From Candidatus Zymogenus sp. (GTDB lineage: Bacteria > Desulfobacterota > Zymogenia > Zymogenales > Zymogenaceae): a stretch of 9,780 nt of DNA. Under the pieces are notes generated by a model. It searched no databases. It worked only from the letters and a program-made list of their open reading frames with translations, and had not been told where the DNA came from. Both the position numbers and the translations under genes were made by a program. Shown here piece by piece: positions 6,672-9,780 of this stretch. Each line of letters begins with the position of its first letter. Position 1 is the first letter of the stretch. The stretch lies in the NCBI GenBank assembly GCA_030613285.1, contig JAUWME010000047.1, forward strand, positions 1-9,780, written 5' to 3'.

Positions 6672-7211
6672 TCAAAGACTGTGAATTTCTGCTATTTCTT
6701 CCTCGTAATCATCAAATTCGCCGTATGTTTCATCAATGAATTGTAGAATTTCTTCTAAAGCTTCAGGCGTAAATTGAACATATTCATTTTGTATGCCGCT
6801 TTTCTTTTTTACAATGAATTTAGTAAAGGTGTATCCATTGTCATGTGCGCTTTCCCAATCAGCGTGAATTACTTGATTCCGAAGCTCTCCCGCTTTTACT
6901 AAATTATTAATCAGTTTTTCAAATATCGGCATTTTTTCTCCGAGCATTTCTTCATGGCGAATTAAGAATCTTTTAAACAAATCAACCTTTGCTGAATAAT
7001 TCATTTTGCAAATTACTATTAGACCTAAGTCGTGCATATCATCATGAAATAAATCACAAAGAGCATTGTTTAACAATTGTTCTAAAGTATTAAAGCTATG
7101 TACAATATATCCGATGAGAGGAGCTGTTTTATCTAGAAACTCCTCATTGGCACCTTCAGTATTTGTCCCCTCAAAAATGTATTGTTGAAACTGGATTTTT
7201 TTCTTTTTCAT
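6672..7211 (-). CDS. HEPN-like small protein with RX4H motif (hypothetical)
   Basis: Not recognised as a named family. The protein has 179 residues if started at the ATG at 7211, or 183 from the ATG at 7223. I prefer 7211 because GGAG lies six bases before it (inside the first four codons of the longer form), while the ATG at 7223 has no ribosome site. The chain is mostly helical. A central stretch (IGYIVHSFNTLEQLLNNAL ... SAKVDLFKRFL ... LVKAGELRNQVIHADW) has the look of HEPN domains, and RNQVIH (R111 to H116 from the 7211 start) fits the RX4-6H ribonuclease motif with a polar residue after Arg. The C-terminal tail is very acidic. HEPN proteins often act as RNases in toxin-antitoxin or abortive-infection systems, but no partner gene (such as a MNT nucleotidyltransferase) is adjacent. 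The gene is visibly more AT-rich than its neighbours, which may mean transfer. It has its own promoter. Confidence 0.7.
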   Translation of the reverse strand: MKKKKIQFQQYIFEGTNTEGANEEFLDKTAPLIGYIVHSFNTLEQLLNNALCDLFHDDMHDLGLIVICKMNYSAKVDLFKRFLIRHEEMLGEKMPIFEKLINNLVKAGELRNQVIHADWESAHDNGYTFTKFIVKKKSGIQNEYVQFTPEALEEILQFIDETYGEFDDYEEEIAEIHSL

Positions 7212-7259
7212 TTTACTCTCCATTATACAAGCATATTTTATTTTTGATATTTCACATTA

Positions 7260-7288
7260 ATATTATCTTTGTACAATTATAAAGTCAA
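7260..7288 (-). promoter_or_regulatory. Sigma70-type promoter for the HEPN-like gene
   Basis: On the minus strand, TTGACT (7288-7283, five of six) and TAATAT (7265-7260, four of six) are separated by the optimal 17 bp. Transcription would begin near 7253, about 40 nt before the preferred ATG at 7211. This also argues that the gene is not cotranscribed with the exporter gene upstream. Confidence 0.6.
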
Positions 7289-7366
7289 TGTATTAGAAAT
7301 GAAGCTGTCTTGGCATCTCTCATCTTTCTTGGCCAATCAAAACGAAGGGTGGTTATAATAAAGTCA

Positions 7367-8296
7367 TTATTTTCTTCGCTTGAACTTTGGTTTAAACTTA
7401 GATATTATTCGTCCATCAATAAACATAAGCCCCAAAAAGATAAGCAGCATCCCACCGAAGGCGTTCCATTTCGGCTCTTCCTTTAGTATAAAGACGCCCA
7501 ACAAGATGGCGCTTACCGGTATTAGAAAAGTAACCAGCAAACTGTTTGTTGCGCCGGCCGTTGCCAGCACCCGAAAATAGATGAGATATGCCAGCGATGT
7601 ACAGATAACAGAGAGTGCAAGCAATGCTCCCAGCGTAGTCAAACCGGGGGTAAGGCAAAAGGGCTCTTCAAAAATAAATGCGATGGGGATCATCATTACA
7701 GCAGAACAACTCACCATCCCCGCCGATACAATGACCGGAGAAATGTCTTTGAACCTGCGTCCATAAATGGCAGAACAGGCGTAAAAAAATGCCGCGCAAA
7801 GGACGGCAATTTGGCCCACTATATGAATTGCCCATCCCGCCAACGAATCTATCCCAATTAAAAAGGCCACACCAACCCAGCCAATCAAAATGCCCGCTAT
7901 CCTGTTTGGTGTCAGCTTCTCATCGCTTGTGAGAAAATGCGCCAGAAAAACGCTGAAGATGGGGGTGGTTGCGTTGAGTATTGAGGCGAGGCCGCTTTCA
8001 ATATATTGCTGTCCCCAGACGATTAAACTGAAGGGGAGGAGGTTGCCAAAAAGCCCCATTATTGCAAATGTCCCCCACAAACTGAGGGAAGTGGGCATTC
8101 TTTTGCCCGACAAATGCACGTAGCCCAAAAGAGCAACGGCGGCGATGCTGACCCTGCACATAACCAATGTCAAGGGGGTTATTTCCTTCAGGACAACTTC
8201 GATGAAGAAAAAAGACCCCCCCCAGATTACGGACAAGATGAGGATAAGGCCCCATTCACTTCCGCCCATGGTTTTGTTGATTTCATTTGCTGCCAT
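7367..8296 (-). CDS. DMT-superfamily EamA-type transporter
   Basis: A roughly 309-residue integral membrane protein with about ten hydrophobic helices in two homologous EamA halves. The first half opens with LILILSVIWGGSFFFIEV and carries LNATTPIFSVFLAHFL; the second opens at the stretch with ACSAIYGRRF and carries ATNSLLVTFLIPVSAILLG, the same P-containing helix repeated. Each half ends with the LGWVGVAFL/FLGLMFI-type helix. Family members mostly export amino acids, metabolites or drugs; the substrate cannot be read from sequence. The C terminus is strongly basic (KFKPKFKRRK), consistent with a cytoplasmic end. Start choice: ATG at 8296 with GGAG 11 bases upstream, or GTG at 8308 (four residues longer) with no clear ribosome site; I chose the ATG. 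It stands alone, with 155 bp before the HEPN-like gene and a divergent gene upstream. No clear terminator or promoter was found for it. Confidence 0.9.
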   Translation of the reverse strand: MAANEINKTMGGSEWGLILILSVIWGGSFFFIEVVLKEITPLTLVMCRVSIAAVALLGYVHLSGKRMPTSLSLWGTFAIMGLFGNLLPFSLIVWGQQYIESGLASILNATTPIFSVFLAHFLTSDEKLTPNRIAGILIGWVGVAFLIGIDSLAGWAIHIVGQIAVLCAAFFYACSAIYGRRFKDISPVIVSAGMVSCSAVMMIPIAFIFEEPFCLTPGLTTLGALLALSVICTSLAYLIYFRVLATAGATNSLLVTFLIPVSAILLGVFILKEEPKWNAFGGMLLIFLGLMFIDGRIISKFKPKFKRRK

Positions 8297-8464
8297 TGAT
8301 ATTGCCACTCCGACCCACAGTGTTCGTTTTCAATAGATTGTGCCTCTCTTGTTTTCTCGGTCAATGGTTTTTTTAATGAGTTGATTTATTATCGTTCAAC
8401 TTATTCTAAAACAGGCAATTAGTCAATCTCTTTTAGATTTCCTGGAAGTGATGAAGTTTGAGTA

Positions 8465-8548
8465 TGGTAATGTTCTGATTCAAATTCCAAGAAATTGTAA
8501 ATTTCGCGTTACCACTTTTTTGATGAAAAAGGAGGTGAGATAATGTAA
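8465..8548 (+). promoter_or_regulatory. Structured leader with a sequestered perfect Shine-Dalgarno and a start-stop codon pair
   Basis: AAGGAGGTGA (8529-8538), a full 10-base match to the 16S rRNA 3' end, is followed four bases later by ATG (8543) and at once by TAA (8546-8548). The whole site can fold into a hairpin: 8509-8521 pairs with 8526-8538 around a GATG loop, twelve of thirteen positions paired including two G-U. A second stem, TGGTAATG (8465-8472) with CGTTACCA (8507-8514), uses the same bases 8509-8514, so the two folds exclude each other. Inside it sits GAAATT-GTA-AATTTC (8491-8505). A second frame, ATG at 8523 to TAA at 8543 (MKKEVR), overlaps the start-stop pair. This precedes the binding-protein gene by 53 bp. 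The regulatory role is inferred. The rest of the 8309-8601 spacer shows no clear promoter. Confidence 0.4.
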
Positions 8549-8601
8549 TATAGACGTTAATGTGAAAGAGAGAAGTATTAAATTTTTTTTAGGAAAGCAA
8601 A

Positions 8602-9600
8602 ATGAAGTCAAAAATGTTCTTATCAGGGTTCTTAATAGCTTTTATTTTGATACTCCTTGCTATTGTTCCTACAGCCAAACCCCAGGAGAAGCACCCCATT
8701 GTCATTGCGATTTCACCGTGGATTGGCTATGGGCCGCTTTATGTTGCTAAAGATATGGGGTTTTTTGATGATGTTGAGGTAAAGATAAAAATCATCAAGG
8801 AGCAGGACAAAAGGATTGCCCAGTTGATGGGGAGATACGCCCAGATTGTTGCATGTCCGGCGGGGGCGATGGTCAGAAACAGCAGAAAGGAGATTGAATT
8901 TAAGGCATTTCTTGTTATTGATGAATCGAGGGGTGGCGACGGACTTGTTGCGATGAGGGGGATATCAAATATTCGTGACCTTGCGGGGAGGAAGGTCTCC
9001 ATGGTTCTTAATTCACCCAGCGAGTTTTGGTTTGATATGCTTTTGGAAAGGCGGGACCTTGAGTACCTCAAGGAGGAGATAAGGTTTGTTAATATTGAAG
9101 GGTTAAAGGCCCTCTCTGCTGCACGGGCGGGTGATGTTGATGCGGTGATTGGAAGGGAACCGTTTTTGTCGTCTGCAGTTAGAGAATTTGATGGGAGTAT
9201 AATCGCCTCCAGCAGCGAGACCCCCGGACTTATTGTGGATGTCCTCTTTTCCCAAAAGGAGACGATCGAGAGAAGGCGCGGTGATTTTGAGAAAGTTGTA
9301 AGGGGTGTGTATCGGGCGGTCAATTGGATGGAGCGAAATCCCCATGCGGCAAAGAGGATTATCAAAAAATATCTTGGGGAAAACTACAGGGTTGCCTCCG
9401 ACTTTGACAACACCTTTTCTGCTGTGGCCTTTTACAACCGGGGAATGAACATGGGCTATTTTGGCACCGAGGATGACCCTGGGGATTTTGAAGATACATT
9501 AGATGAGATTATCGATTATTGGCAGGATAAGGACGAGCTTTCGTGGAAGCCTGACCCTGAGGACTTTATGGATTTTTCACTGGTGCCGACGTACGAGTGA
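8602..9600 (+). CDS. ABC-type substrate-binding protein, SsuA/THI5 (NMT1)-like
   Basis: A 332-residue exported protein with a signal peptide (basic start, hydrophobic 6-22, likely cleavage near residues 25-28), so it should act in the periplasm. The mature part follows the NMT1/SsuA/TauA pattern: VIAISPWIGYGPLYVAKDMGFF (34-55), the RIAQLMGRYAQIVACPAG ligand-cleft segment, LAGRKVSMVLNSPSEFWFDMLLE at the hinge, and SAARAGDVDAVIGREPFLSSA. Relatives bind sulfonates, taurine, nitrate, bicarbonate or thiamine precursors; the ligand here is unknown. ATG at 8602 is supported by AGGA seven bases upstream and by the signal peptide beginning at once. No permease or ATPase gene is in the window: the next gene, 27 bp downstream, is PTS enzyme I. 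It may be an orphan binding protein or a receptor for a distant transporter or signalling protein. Confidence 0.88.
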   Translation: MKSKMFLSGFLIAFILILLAIVPTAKPQEKHPIVIAISPWIGYGPLYVAKDMGFFDDVEVKIKIIKEQDKRIAQLMGRYAQIVACPAGAMVRNSRKEIEFKAFLVIDESRGGDGLVAMRGISNIRDLAGRKVSMVLNSPSEFWFDMLLERRDLEYLKEEIRFVNIEGLKALSAARAGDVDAVIGREPFLSSAVREFDGSIIASSSETPGLIVDVLFSQKETIERRRGDFEKVVRGVYRAVNWMERNPHAAKRIIKKYLGENYRVASDFDNTFSAVAFYNRGMNMGYFGTEDDPGDFEDTLDEIIDYWQDKDELSWKPDPEDFMDFSLVPTYE

Positions 9601-9627
9601 TTGAAATTAACTATTTTGGAGATATGT

Positions 9628-9780
9628 GTGAGTAAGAACAAGATAGAAGAGGTCGAGTTTAGTGGACTGGGGGTTTCGTCCGGCGTGGCAATGGGGAGGG
9701 CGGAGCTTTACTTAAACGAGGTTGACGAGATTTTAGTAATCAACATTGCCCCGGAGGATCGAGAGGCCGAGGTGGAGCGT
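9628..9780 (+). CDS. ptsI: PTS enzyme I (phosphoenolpyruvate-protein phosphotransferase), N-terminal fragment
   Basis: The first 51 codons of a gene that runs off the right edge. GTG at 9628 is chosen because GGAG (9618-9621) lies six bases before it; the ATG at 9624 is in another frame and stops after three codons. The text FSGLGVSSGVAMGRAEL is the characteristic opening of enzyme I (GxxxSxGxAxGxA), followed by VINIAPEDREAEVER, where the helical HPr-binding region begins. Enzyme I transfers phosphate from phosphoenolpyruvate to HPr in the cytoplasm. The phosphorylated His and the PEP-binding barrel lie beyond the window. Only 27 bp separate it from the substrate-binding protein gene with no terminator between, so the two are likely cotranscribed. 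A specialised paralogue (PtsP-like or a fused enzyme) cannot be excluded from this short piece. Confidence 0.8.
   Translation, partial: MSKNKIEEVEFSGLGVSSGVAMGRAELYLNEVDEILVINIAPEDREAEVER

Noticed and set aside
8516..8521. Intrinsic terminator ending in the T-run after the 8465-8514 stem
   Set aside because: The stem is AT-rich with a 34-base interior and only six T. A perfect ribosome site follows directly, so a translational switch fits better, though attenuation is not excluded.
8562..8750. GTG-started plus-strand frame overlapping the binding-protein gene
   Set aside because: It runs out of frame through the signal peptide and mature start of a clear family protein. It has no ribosome site and no family likeness.

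Overview
The window looks like chromosome of an anaerobic or microaerophilic Gram-negative bacterium, possibly of the Desulfobacterota (deltaproteobacterial) type. This is inferred from four things: a flavodiiron O2/NO reductase fragment, a large SH3-NlpC/P60 lipoprotein with a lipobox, an Fe-S/flavin redox gene pair, and intergenic hairpin repeats of the 'tggattccc...gggaatga' kind common in such genomes. No rRNA, tRNA, CRISPR array, transposase or phage gene was seen.

Layout. Positions 1-849 (+) hold the C-terminal part of a flavodiiron protein that starts before the window. It is followed by a GC-rich direct repeat and an intrinsic terminator. Positions 1146-2063 (-) encode a cation diffusion facilitator read from a TTG start behind a good sigma70-type promoter. 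Positions 2064-2859 are a gene-poor, AT-rich spacer whose right half is a mosaic of at least three kinds of hairpin repeat. Positions 2860-5011 (+) form a tight two-gene operon: a geranylgeranyl-reductase-like FAD enzyme, then a QueG-like protein with eight cysteines suited to two [4Fe-4S] clusters. It converges on 5032-6495 (-), an NlpC/P60 peptidoglycan-hydrolase lipoprotein, and a hairpin in the end of the Fe-S gene probably serves as the terminator. Two more minus-strand genes follow, each apparently its own unit: a small AT-rich HEPN-like protein (6672-7211) with its own promoter, and a DMT/EamA exporter (7367-8296). From 8309 the orientation flips. A 293-bp spacer holds an unusual structured leader, then come an SsuA/THI5-like periplasmic substrate-binding protein (8602-9600) and, 27 bp later, the start of a PTS enzyme I gene (9628 to beyond the window edge).

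The genes are mostly unrelated housekeeping, transport and envelope functions. The two functionally suggestive neighbourhoods are the flavin/Fe-S pair, where the second protein could feed electrons to the first, and the binding-protein/PtsI pair, where a solute receptor without visible permease or ATPase sits in front of a phosphotransfer enzyme. The features most worth a second look are the leader at 8465-8548, the RX4H protein at 6672-7211, the redox pair, and the hairpin repeats with paired stem substitutions at 2527-2586. No clear new multi-gene system is visible.
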